Assembly (NCBI GenBank): GCA_963796125.1
Contig: CAWCKM010000031.1
Coordinates: 1 to 33,918 of the forward strand
Length of the DNA: 33,918 bases
DNA from: DASPRG01 sp963796125
GTDB lineage: Bacteria; Nitrospirota; Thermodesulfovibrionia; Thermodesulfovibrionales; SM23-35
Direction of reading: 5' to 3'
In this document: positions 25,162 to 33,733 of the stretch, piece after piece
How positions within the stretch are numbered: position 1 is the stretch's first letter
How the letters are laid out: each line of letters opens with the position of its first letter
The notes under the pieces: generated by a model
The model's database searches: none
What the model was told of the DNA's origin: nothing
Seen by the model: only the letters and a program-made list of their open reading frames with translations
Position numbers and translations under genes: made by a program

Positions 25162-25893
25162 TCAATCTTTCAATGACCTCCCTGTTAATTTCAGATAGAC
25201 ATGTTCGAGGTTCCCTCCGTGGTTGTCCATCAGATTTGCCGGGGAGTCAATAGTTATGATCCTGCCTGAATCCATAATCGCTACCCTGTCACAAAGTTTT
25301 TCAGCCTCTTCCATATAATGGGTCGTAATGAGAAGGGTTGTGTTTTTTGCCTTCAGGTGATTCAGTTTTTCCCAGACAGAGTGGCGGCTGTGAGGGTCAA
25401 GACCTGTGGATGGTTCGTCAAGAATCAGTAACTCAGGATTATTGATCAGTGCCCTTGCAAGGAGGAGCCTGCGTTTCATCCCACCTGAGAGCGTTTTTAT
25501 GTTTTTATTTGCTTTATCAGATAGTTCCACAAATGAAAGAAGATCCCGTGCAACCTGTGAAGAGATCCTTTTGGGGATATCAAAATATCTTGCATAGACA
25601 ACAAGATTCTCAAAGACGGAAAGATCAGGGTCAAGATTGTCTTCCTGTGGCATAACACCGAGGCGAAACTTTATCTGGCTTGGCTTTTCAGTCACATCCA
25701 TTCCGAAGACCTTTACTTGACCGGAAGATGGGGGCATGAAACAATACAATATGCGGATAACTGTTGTCTTTCCTGCACCATTTGGTCCGAGGAAACCGAA
25801 ACATTCGCCTTTTGCGATTGCAAAATCTATAGCATTTACGGCCTTAAAAGACCCGTAATACTTTGTTAGTCCTTTTGCTTCTATAATATGCAT
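25162..25893 (-). CDS. ABC transporter ATPase (NodI-like)
   Basis: 243 residues. Walker A GPNGAGKTT (36-44), Q-loop MPQEDNLDPDLSVFENL, signature LSGGMKRR (135-142), Walker B LLILDEPSTGLDP (155-167), and the switch His in LLITTHYMEEAEKLCDRVAI. The MPQEDNLDPDLSV stretch is characteristic of NodI/DrrA-type export ATPases. It energises export with the permease gene 24253-25008. The order is ATPase then permease on the minus strand. Confidence 0.93.
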   Translation of the reverse strand: MHIIEAKGLTKYYGSFKAVNAIDFAIAKGECFGFLGPNGAGKTTVIRILYCFMPPSSGQVKVFGMDVTEKPSQIKFRLGVMPQEDNLDPDLSVFENLVVYARYFDIPKRISSQVARDLLSFVELSDKANKNIKTLSGGMKRRLLLARALINNPELLILDEPSTGLDPHSRHSVWEKLNHLKAKNTTLLITTHYMEEAEKLCDRVAIMDSGRIITIDSPANLMDNHGGNLEHVYLKLTGRSLKD

Positions 25894-25965
25894 AAAAACT
25901 ACTTTTAAGTATTGCAGTTTTTATTATAATAGAAAGGCAAGTTAGGGGAGGAACCTTATTGCAGT

Positions 25966-26895
25966 ATGGATGAGACAAAGCAGGAAAAACTCCCGATTGA
26001 TGCAAGACTCCTTTCAGAGGCGGTCATAGAACTGAACATTTCAAGGCGGAGTGTAGGGCTCTACCCGCCTGAACATCCCATTCTGAAAAGCTCTATTGAG
26101 AAAGCATTTGAGCTCCTTCGGAAACTATTTGAGCTGAGAAGCAGTATCACCCTCGGTATAGCAAAAGACACTCTGGTTATTGATGAGTATACGCTCGACA
26201 AGAAAAACCCGGTCTTCCGGGAATTTGCTCTGAGCCTTCATGGCAAAGGGATAGCTGCTGTAACATTCGATTCCGCACTTGAAGTTGGAGAACTTGTTTC
26301 CCTTCATGAATTGATAACCATGCGTGAGGGTCCTGTAGGGAATGCCCTCCTTAAACTCGCAGAACAGAAAGGCCTCAGACATATACAGTTGAGCCCCATA
26401 GATCTTTCAGTTTTCAGCTTCATGGAAGGAAGAACCGGAGCTGGCGTTTCAGCAAGCAAGTTATGGGAAGATTACATCTATGGTTTGCTGGAAGGAAAAC
26501 TGGCAAGTGGAGATGCAGAAAGTTTAGTTATGCACATACCTCCTGAGCAGGTTGCCTTTTACGTAAACATGCAGATGTCTGAGGACGCTCCTGAAGAGAC
26601 ATATAACAGGGTTATTTCGACGTATCTGCAAAGGAAAAGTCAGCCAGCATTAGGCAGCGAGGTTTTTAAAAGTTTCCTGTCATTCGTGGAAAATCTCAAG
26701 CCGGAACTCAAGGCACGGTTCTTAAACAAAGCCCTCTCCCAACCTCCCCCCGAAACTGACGTTGAAAAAATGATTACTGAATTAAAAGAGGAAGATTTAA
26801 AAAGATTTCTTGAGGTCTTTAAAGACCACCCTGTAACGATACCGGAGAGCCTCAAAAACCTCCTGAGTAAACTCGAGGGAATAGGGAATAACTGA
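25966..26895 (+). CDS. Protein with HD-GYP-associated N-terminal domain
   Basis: 309 residues. Residues about 15-125 (ELNISRRSVGLYPPEHPILK, SSITLGIAKDTLVIDEYTLD, FALSLHGKGIAAVTFDSALE, VGELVSLHELI) form a module that recurs at the N-terminus of the HD-GYP protein two genes downstream. There it reads AISQCSLYSKEHPAVAELCE and MKTKGIDKIILKKGISTDEL. The rest is helical (KPELKARFLNKALS, TELKEEDLKRFLEVFKDHPV). No catalytic motif. Likely a scaffold or regulator of the following gene products. GGGGAGG lies about 15 bases before the ATG, further than usual. Confidence 0.65.
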   Translation: MDETKQEKLPIDARLLSEAVIELNISRRSVGLYPPEHPILKSSIEKAFELLRKLFELRSSITLGIAKDTLVIDEYTLDKKNPVFREFALSLHGKGIAAVTFDSALEVGELVSLHELITMREGPVGNALLKLAEQKGLRHIQLSPIDLSVFSFMEGRTGAGVSASKLWEDYIYGLLEGKLASGDAESLVMHIPPEQVAFYVNMQMSEDAPEETYNRVISTYLQRKSQPALGSEVFKSFLSFVENLKPELKARFLNKALSQPPPETDVEKMITELKEEDLKRFLEVFKDHPVTIPESLKNLLSKLEGIGNN

Positions 26896-26917
26896 GAAAG
26901 GTAAATTTTTCTTTGAC

Positions 26918-28141
26918 ATGACTACAGGCGGAAAAACCTATTTGGATGACATAGAGTTGGATGAACATGTAATAAAATTCCTTGAAGAAGATCAATTCAG
27001 ATCTTTTATCGGTGAACAGTATGAGAAAGAACTTGAATTGATGCTCAAAGGTGTTAAGGCTGAAAAGAACCATCTGACAGAGACACTCAGGGAGGACAGC
27101 AGAGAAAGAATAGTGGACAGGACGTTCTCTGAAGTTATACTTGAACTCCTTGATTCTGACTCAGTAAATGAAGAGGAATTTCAGAAGCTCATTGCAAAGA
27201 TTACCAATCTTGTGAATAATTTTTTAGAAACAGGAAGATTCCAGGAACTTTGTGATGTATACAACTCGGTTTATTCATATTCACTCACAGGAAAATTCAA
27301 AAACGAAGCTTCAAGCTTCATCGAAAGTTTATTCAGGTCAGAGGAGTTTATCCTCAGACTCATAGAGGCATTTAAGTTCTGGGGGAGATACGAAAGGGAA
27401 AGCGCTGTTGAACTTACAAAAGGCTTACAACTCCACCTCATTAGTCCGCTTGTAGATGCCTTTTCAGAAGAAACAAATCCAAGCATTAAAAGATTTCTTC
27501 TTCACGTGATGAGCACTCTTGGAAGTGGAGTTGCCCAGGAAGCGGTGAGAAGGCTGAGTGATGAAAACTGGCAGGTAGTGGTAAACATGATAACACTCAT
27601 AAGGGAGTGTGGCGGGAAAGAATATATAAGAAATATAAGACCTCTTGCCAAAGATAAGAACAAAAAGATAACCATAGAGGTAGTCAGAACTCTCTTGCAT
27701 TTTGGCGACCATGACGGCCCTCACTATTTAAGGACATTTTTGATGAGCGATGATCCTGAACTGAGAGAGCAGGGCGCTGTTCTTTCCGGCAACTATAAGG
27801 TCAGGCATGCGATCCCGTTCCTCATTGAGGTTCTCGAGAAAAAAGATATTTATGGCTCAGAATCCCATGATAAAATTCCTGCCATAAGGGCTCTTGCAAA
27901 GATAGGTGATCCTCAAGCCATAGAGCCTCTTAAAAAACTTTTTAAGTCAAAGGGCCTTTTTTTCAGTAGCGCCCGTAATGAGCTTAAACTGGAAATTTTT
28001 AAAACCCTCAGATATTACCCTGCTCATGCGATTAAACCTCTTCTCGAACTGGGTCTTGCATCCGGTGATAAAGAGATAAAGGCCATAAGTGAAAGGCTTT
28101 TAAAGGAATCTAAAACTCCAGGAGAAAAACAGAGTGAATGA
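26918..28141 (+). CDS. HEAT-repeat protein
   Basis: 407 residues, alpha-helical throughout. The C-terminal half has HEAT-like repeats: NPSIKRFLLHVMSTLGSGVA, WQVVVNMITLIRECGGKEYI, NKKITIEVVRTLLHFGDHDG, DPELREQGAVLSGNYKVRHA and IPAIRALAKIGDPQAIEPLK. No enzyme motif. HEAT arrays mediate protein-protein contacts, so this is probably the scaffold of the three-gene unit. The stop overlaps the start of the HD-GYP gene by 8 bases. Confidence 0.85.
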   Translation: MTTGGKTYLDDIELDEHVIKFLEEDQFRSFIGEQYEKELELMLKGVKAEKNHLTETLREDSRERIVDRTFSEVILELLDSDSVNEEEFQKLIAKITNLVNNFLETGRFQELCDVYNSVYSYSLTGKFKNEASSFIESLFRSEEFILRLIEAFKFWGRYERESAVELTKGLQLHLISPLVDAFSEETNPSIKRFLLHVMSTLGSGVAQEAVRRLSDENWQVVVNMITLIRECGGKEYIRNIRPLAKDKNKKITIEVVRTLLHFGDHDGPHYLRTFLMSDDPELREQGAVLSGNYKVRHAIPFLIEVLEKKDIYGSESHDKIPAIRALAKIGDPQAIEPLKKLFKSKGLFFSSARNELKLEIFKTLRYYPAHAIKPLLELGLASGDKEIKAISERLLKESKTPGEKQSE

Positions 28142-29231
28142 GAGTTTTTCCAAATTCCTCTCGTCTGTTGTAACCGCTATATCTCAATGCTCTCTTTATT
28201 CAAAGGAACATCCGGCTGTGGCAGAACTTTGTGAAAAAGCTGTTAACTTTCTTCAAGAACTCTTTATTGATGATTCAATCAGTATAACCCATCTCGGAGG
28301 CAATCTCGTATTCAACGACATGCCACTCACCGAAAAAGGGGTTCATGTAGAAAATATTATGAAAAGGATGAAGACGAAGGGCATTGACAAGATTATCCTC
28401 AAGAAAGGGATAAGCACTGATGAGCTGATGAGCTTTATATCTCAAATGGCATCAAAAGATGAAGTCCCTAAAAGTAGTGAACACATATTGGTGGGAACTA
28501 TCCAGGTAAGGTTAAAGGCTTCTGGAGATGATCCCTCAGAGATCATGAGGACAAATATTTCAAGGGTTCAGGGTGTATATCAGGAAGTCTCCAGGTTTAA
28601 AAGGCTCGACACTGTTGGTCTGGAAGATGCAGTTTTAGGTTTTCTCTCAGCTATTAAAAAGGAGGCAAATATACTCCGCCTTGTAAGTCCTGTCAAATCG
28701 TATAGCGAATACACCTATATACATACCTCGAATGTTGCAGTGTTGACTCTTTTTCAGGCGGAATCTCTCGGCCTGACAGGTGAAAGCCTCCGTGAAGCAG
28801 GGCTTGCAGGTTTACTTCATGATGTTGGTAAACTGTTTGTCTCAAAGGATGTCCTTGAAAAACAGGCAAAGCTTGATGACACAGAGTGGAAGGAGATGAA
28901 GAAGCATCCGGTTTACGGAGCGATGTATCTCTGTTCATTAGAAGATCCTCCCAGACTTGCGGTGATTGCCGCCTATGAACATCACTTAAAGTTTGATGGT
29001 TCCGGATACCCGGATACGAAAAAGCATGTAAAAAAACAGCACATCATAAGCCAGATAGTCGCATTATCGGATTTCTTTGATGCCCTGAGGTCAGAAAGAC
29101 CATACAGAAAGGCTTTCGAGTTAAATGCACTCATAGATCTCATAAAAAAAGGAGCAGGGAAAGACTTCAATCCTCTGATTGTAGATAATTTTATAACTTC
29201 ACTCCAGAAGACCGGGGTCCTCCCATCTTGA
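28134..29231 (+). CDS. HD-GYP domain protein (putative c-di-GMP phosphodiesterase)
   Basis: 365 residues, GTG start inside the previous stop region, after CAGGAG. Residues 1-115 are the module shared with the gene at 25966. The HD-GYP domain follows: His197 (YIHTSN), His229-Asp230 (LLHDVGK), His258 (KKHPVYGA), His283-His284 and GSGYP (289-293). ALSDFFDALRSERPYRKAF closes the domain. All expected ligands are present, so hydrolysis of c-di-GMP (or a related cyclic dinucleotide) is plausible. Its partners are the HEAT and N-domain proteins. Confidence 0.9.
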   Translation: MNESFSKFLSSVVTAISQCSLYSKEHPAVAELCEKAVNFLQELFIDDSISITHLGGNLVFNDMPLTEKGVHVENIMKRMKTKGIDKIILKKGISTDELMSFISQMASKDEVPKSSEHILVGTIQVRLKASGDDPSEIMRTNISRVQGVYQEVSRFKRLDTVGLEDAVLGFLSAIKKEANILRLVSPVKSYSEYTYIHTSNVAVLTLFQAESLGLTGESLREAGLAGLLHDVGKLFVSKDVLEKQAKLDDTEWKEMKKHPVYGAMYLCSLEDPPRLAVIAAYEHHLKFDGSGYPDTKKHVKKQHIISQIVALSDFFDALRSERPYRKAFELNALIDLIKKGAGKDFNPLIVDNFITSLQKTGVLPS

Positions 29232-29245
29232 GATTATTAAGATAA

Positions 29246-30148
29246 TCAGAACGGGATAAAGAATTTATATTCCTTAAGGAATTTTCTGAATGTCCTGGCA
29301 GCTACAGTGGAAGGTTCTTCATGAAAGCTTACGAGATAAAACTTTCTCTTCAATCTTTTTCCTGTGTGCAAAAGCTTGATTGAACCATCTTTTATAGCAC
29401 TGAAAACCGACCATTTTGAGACAAAGGATATTCCTGTTCCCGACTGTACCATGCGGACAATCAATTCCGGGTTTCCGAGAATCATCGATACCTTTATATT
29501 CCCTGGATCTATCCCCAGAGTGCGCAAATAATCATCCAATAGTCCCCTTGTGCCTGAACCTGTTTCAGGCATGATAAACGATTGGGACAGAAGATCCTGA
29601 GGCGTGAAAGACTTTTTTGCTGCAAGGGGATTTTCATCAGAAGAGATAATGACCATCTCATCCTCTGCAATTTCTTCACGGTGGATGGTTGTTTTGTGCG
29701 GAATTCCCTCTACGATTCCTATATCGATCATTCCTTCACAAAGGCGGTCTATGACAGATTCAGTGTTTAAGACAGAGACGTTTATCTGAACCTCAGGATA
29801 GGTTTTGGAAAAGCTGTAAAAGACTTGAGGAAGAAAGTATGTTGCAACCGTTGGGCTGGCGCCGATTGTAAGGGGGCCTTTTACCTTGTGCACAAGGTCA
29901 TAGACATCATGCTCCATTGTCTTGTAAAGGCCGAGTATCTGCATTGCATAATCATAAAAAAGTCTTCCTGCAAGTGTCGGGGTTACCATTTTTGCCTGTC
30001 TGTTTAATAGTTTCACGCCAAGTTCATCCTCCAGATTTTTAATAAGGTGGCTCATTGCAGATTGAGTCATGAACTTTGCCTCTGCAGCCTTCGAGAAACT
30101 CTTCGTCTCAACAATAAGACAGAATGCCTTTAATCTATGATCTTCCAT
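29246..30148 (-). CDS. LysR family transcriptional regulator
   Basis: 300 residues, standard LTTR length. N-terminal winged HTH (FCLIVETKSFSKAAEAKFMT, AMSHLIKNLEDELGVKLLNR), linker helix, and a CbbR/CysB-like effector domain (TIGASPTVATYFLPQVFYSF, DIGIVEGIP, PETGSGTRGLLDDYL, VQSGTGISFVSKW). The co-inducer is unknown. It is divergent from the TonB receptor at 30499 across a 350-base gap, the usual layout for an LTTR controlling its neighbour. The ribosome binding site is weak. Confidence 0.92.
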   Translation of the reverse strand: MEDHRLKAFCLIVETKSFSKAAEAKFMTQSAMSHLIKNLEDELGVKLLNRQAKMVTPTLAGRLFYDYAMQILGLYKTMEHDVYDLVHKVKGPLTIGASPTVATYFLPQVFYSFSKTYPEVQINVSVLNTESVIDRLCEGMIDIGIVEGIPHKTTIHREEIAEDEMVIISSDENPLAAKKSFTPQDLLSQSFIMPETGSGTRGLLDDYLRTLGIDPGNIKVSMILGNPELIVRMVQSGTGISFVSKWSVFSAIKDGSIKLLHTGKRLKRKFYLVSFHEEPSTVAARTFRKFLKEYKFFIPF

Positions 30149-30498
30149 CTGAACTATTGTAAGGACTAAAAGAATAAGGTGTCAATAAATGGTATCTATG
30201 AAAGATTTTCATAAACAGCAATGAAAATAATGCATTTGACTATGTTCTCGTAAGATTCTTTTAATAATTATATATCGTATTTTTAAATAAACACTGAACA
30301 ACGAAAGTTAATTCTGTAAAATTCTTAACACCTCAGGGGTATTATTTAAAGATTATTAGACTTAAATTTTTATTTATCCTGATCATAAACATATGGCGCA
30401 ATTTACTTACGATGAATCATGCATGTAAGGATTCTTGCATGAATTCTTTTCATATAAAGTTCACTAATTGATTACATTAAGAAAAGAAGGAGGAAACC
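30149..30498. promoter_or_regulatory. Divergent regulatory gap, LysR / TonB receptor
   Basis: This 350-base AT-rich stretch has no gene. An imperfect inverted repeat, GAATCATGCA (30414-30423) and TGCATGAATTC (30436-30446), lies about 55 bases before the receptor start and could be a LysR operator or leader hairpin. AAGGAGGAAACC precedes the ATG at 30499. No cobalamin-riboswitch core was recognised. Confidence 0.4.
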
Positions 30499-32533
30499 AT
30501 GAGGGGAAGTAAACTGCTGTTTGTAGGGTTCTGCGTATTGTCGATATGGATGCTTATTTTTCAGGTAGTTCATGCGCAGACGATGGAGGACTACACGGAT
30601 ATTTACACACTCGGGGAAATCGTGGTGAGTGGCGAAAGAGAAGGTGTCGAGGCTGTTGGAACTGTCAGGGAGATAACTGCAGAAGATATCCAGAACAAAG
30701 GGGCAAGAACTCTTGATGAAGCATTGCAGTTATTGCCAGGTGTTTTTATCAGGACTGGTGCTGATGGTGTACCGCGGGTGGATTTACGGGGTTTTCGTTC
30801 GAGACACGTAATTCTCCTTCTGGATGGCATTCCTCTCAATTCCACTTTTGATGGGAATTTTGACCCTACTGTGATACCTGTAGAGAATATCGATATGATA
30901 AAAGTTTCTTATGGTTCCCATTCGGTGCTCTATGGAGATGGGGGGTTAGGTGGAGTTATCAACATCGTCACAAAAAGAGGAAAAAAGGATGAGTTCATGG
31001 TATGGTGCTGGGTGAGGCGGGAGACAGGAGCCATTATCTCGGACAGTTCAACCTGTTCGGGCGGCTATGGAAAGGCGGATTTCTTTCTAAGCGGCAGTCA
31101 CTTTGAGCGAGATGGATTCCGTCTCTCTCATGATTTCAAAGCAACGACCTTAGAGGATGGTGGTACGAGGGACAATAGTGACAAAAGAGGAATAACTTTT
31201 TTGCCAATGTCAATTATGCTCTCACTGATAAGATACTTATTGGAGCTGTTTTCAATTATCTTAAAGGGGAATACGGTATACCTTCGACCACAATTGATCC
31301 TGAGGATGATTTTTCTGAAAAGCCGAGATTTGAAAGAATTGATAATTTTGAGGGTTACTCTGGACACCTTTCATTGAGCTACGATATACCAGGTCCGCTG
31401 TCCCTCAGGTCATGGATTTTCTACAATCAATTGAAAGAGGAAGATAACAGATATGATAATAACAATTACAATTCAATGGTTGATCCAACCGTTAAGGATA
31501 CAGGCACTCAGAATAACACTACGAAAATTAAGGGAGCAGCCTTACAAACAACATATGATCTACAACCGTTTGGCCTCATCACTATAGGATTAAAAGCACG
31601 AAAGAAGAATGGGAAACGGATAGGGAAGTGAGAGACGTAGAGATCCCGAGAAGTAAGCCAAAACAATATAATTTCAGGAACTTCTCGGACGACCAGTGAT
31701 CATCGATGTTTATTCAGCCGCTCTCGAGTATGAAATTACACCTATGAAGGGTTTCGGATTAGTCTTTGGGTACGGGCATTACTGGCTCAATAAAGATGAA
31801 GGAGACGATAATGAGGGGAGTTATCTGGTAGGAGCCTATTACGATATCCATGAGAATACACGGATAAAGGGCTCTTTCGCAAAGAAGATACGCTTTCCTG
31901 ACATGCGACAACTCTATGATCCGCAGAGAGGAGATCCTGATTTGAAAACAGAAGAATCCAACAATTATGAACTTGGAGTCGAGCAGAAGCTACCCTGGAA
32001 CAGTAAGGTTACTCTGACCGGTTTTCTGATTGATGTAGAGGATTATATTGAATTATTGCAAATGTAAGCGATAAATTTCTGAACTATGAAAAATATCAAT
32101 TCAAAGGTGCTGAACTGACTGCAGAGAATCGTTATATCAAGAACCTTTTGTTGAGGGCAGGCTACACATACCTTGACACAGAAGATAAGTCTCCAGACAC
32201 GGAAAGGGATGAACTTCAAAACAGGCCTAAACATAAAGTCACCTTCGAGGGTAAATATACTTTCCCGTTTGGCTTTTCACCTTATGCAAACATCATTTAT
32301 GTTGCGGACCAGGTTTTCTATTCCAGGCCTACTACTCCTCCTACTCCTCTTAGGAAAAGAATCATTAAATGATTACGTGCTCGTTAACCTTAAGCTCGAT
32401 CAAGCTTTGTTTAAGGGTAAGGCTGATCTTTACGTCGGTGTTGATAATCTTTTTGATGTTGACTTATGAAACAAGCTATGGCTTTCCCCAGGCCGGGAGA
32501 TTTATCTATGGAGGGGTAAAGGTTACCCTGTAA
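30499..32533 (+). pseudogene. TonB-dependent outer-membrane receptor, frame-broken
   Basis: About 670 residues across several shifts. Signal peptide (LLFVGFCVLSIWMLIFQVVHA), TonB-box-like YTLGEIVVSGERE, and plug domain (ITAEDIQNKGARTLDEALQL, VPRVDLRGFRSRHVILLLDG, SVLYGDGGLGGVINIVTKRG). The barrel strands continue in alternating frames (YGKADFFLSGSHFERDGFRL, DNRYDNNNYNSMV, YEITPMKGFGLVFGYGHYWL, KGSFAKKIRFPDMRQLYDPQ, GRFIYGGVKVTL at the end). Shifts lie near 31010-31060, 31190, 31370, 31611, 31700, 32060, 32150-32340 and 32466; for example GAAAGAAG at 31611 would be repaired by one extra G. Either a decayed receptor or homopolymer error. It imports a metal complex, cobamide or similar; substrate unknown. 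Confidence 0.82.
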
Positions 32534-32598
32534 TTAAATATTAAATAATGTATATGAGGGAGATATTTTGTCTCCCTCTGTTTAAAGGAGGTTATGCG

Positions 32599-33216
32599 AT
32601 GAAGACTTGGGTTGTTACTATATGTATTTGTTTTCTTGCTTTCGGGTGTGGAGGAGCAAAGGCTGTAAAAACTGCTCAGCAAGAAAAGACAAAAAAAGTC
32701 ATTTACAATGCTAAAAACGAGATGCAGTCCTATTACACCTATGAATACAATATCTATGAAAAGGAAAGGAAGATGCACTATGCTCCGTCCGGGAAGCTAT
32801 TGTCTTATTTCACTTATGATTATGGGAAAGATGGTAAGAGGTTGAAGAAAAATAAGTTCGACGCATCCAATAAACTCGTGTCATACACAACATACGAGTA
32901 TGATGCAACAGGGAAGAGAATTAAGAAGAGTGAATATAATCCCGAAAACCAGATGGAAAGCTATTTTGTGTTTGAATACGACAGCAATGGCAAGAGGGTG
33001 AAGAGAAACAAATATACCCCTGACGGTAAACTCTCCAAATATGTCATGTACGAATATAACCCACGCGGGAAGGTTGCAAAAAAGACCGATTACGATAGTA
33101 GCGGTACAATAACTTCCTATACAGTAAATAACTATGATGGTATGGGTAAGAAAGAAAAGAAATCAGTATTTACACCAGGTGGTGCATTAGAAGAATATAC
33201 GGTTTACTACTATTGA
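32599..33216 (+). CDS. Lipoprotein with six YD-like repeats
   Basis: 205 residues from the ATG at 32599, preceded by AAAGGAGG. Signal and lipobox: TICICFLAFGC (Cys next to GG). The mature part is about six tandem 25-26-residue repeats of the form S-Y-x-x-Y-E-Y-(N/D)-x-x-G-K-(R)-x-K-K-x-x-(Y/F)-x-x-x-G-K-L, ending EYTVYYY, similar to RHS/YD-type beta repeats. Outer-membrane-anchored, probably binding a carbohydrate or protein. It sits between two TonB receptor genes and may be coexpressed with the first. Confidence 0.8.
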   Translation: MKTWVVTICICFLAFGCGGAKAVKTAQQEKTKKVIYNAKNEMQSYYTYEYNIYEKERKMHYAPSGKLLSYFTYDYGKDGKRLKKNKFDASNKLVSYTTYEYDATGKRIKKSEYNPENQMESYFVFEYDSNGKRVKRNKYTPDGKLSKYVMYEYNPRGKVAKKTDYDSSGTITSYTVNNYDGMGKKEKKSVFTPGGALEEYTVYYY

Positions 33217-33222
33217 TGTAAT

Positions 33223-33378
33223 AGTGTGCTGTCCCAAACGTTCTAACATTATTTTTTTCGTGATTCCCGTGTAAACGAGAATCCAGTGGCTTGGTTCTGG
33301 ATTCCTGCGGGTTTATCCCGTACTTGGTACGGGGCAGGAATGACACATAAGATAAGGGTATTTATGGGACAGCACACT
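33223..33378. repeat. Inverted-repeat-bounded dispersed element
   Basis: AGTGTGCTGTCCCA (33223-33236) and TGGGACAGCACACT (33365-33378) are perfect 14-bp inverted arms. The interior holds GATTCCCGTGTAAACGAGAATC, a hairpin, and a second GGATTCCTGC...GCAGGAAT stem capped by CCCGTAC-ttg-GTACGGG. The interior matches the common scattered GTCATTCCCG/GGATTCC repeat also present at 16504-16563. Confidence 0.7.
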
Positions 33379-33512
33379 GTATATACTATCTGTCCGTTAG
33401 GTATGAATCTAATTTATCCTTCCAATGAATAAAATGAGTTTGACTTCGCCTGCATAAGAACCTATTCTAAAAAATAACAGGTGCAATCACTAAAGAAAAT
33501 TGTAGTTTTATC

Positions 33513-33531
33513 GTCTCCTTAATAAGGAGAC
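33513..33531. other. Hairpin in the leader of the second TonB receptor
   Basis: GTCTCCTT-AAT-AAGGAGAC is a perfect 8-bp stem with a 3-base loop, 200 bases upstream of the receptor start. No U-run follows, so it is not a classic terminator. It stands directly before the long inverted repeat at 33543. Confidence 0.45.
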
Positions 33532-33542
33532 TGCCATGAGAG

Positions 33543-33644
33543 AATGCAGGGTTCTTTCTTGGTTTGGTTAATGTTTGGTGGCCCGGGCATAGGCTACAAT
33601 CGGCTTGAGATCAAAGACGCCAGACCAAGAAAGAACCCTGCATT
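33543..33644. repeat. Long perfect inverted repeat (21-bp arms) in a receptor leader
   Basis: A 21-bp arm at 33543-33563 (beginning AATGCAGGGTTC) is exactly complementary to 33624-33644. About 60 bases lie between, including GGCCCGGGC. It could form a very stable stem in the transcript leader of the receptor at 33734. The arms and core differ from the elements at 18005 and 25024. Confidence 0.7.
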
Positions 33645-33733
33645 GATTTGCTCTGTATCAGAAACTGTAATACCAGAACAGTTTTGCGGTATCTTTACCG
33701 TCACTATTTTAATTCATTCAAAGAGGGGGTATC

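Noticed and set aside
30149..30498. Cobalamin riboswitch before the TonB receptor
   Set aside because: I could not find the B12-box core or the expected GCCACTG-type motif in this gap.
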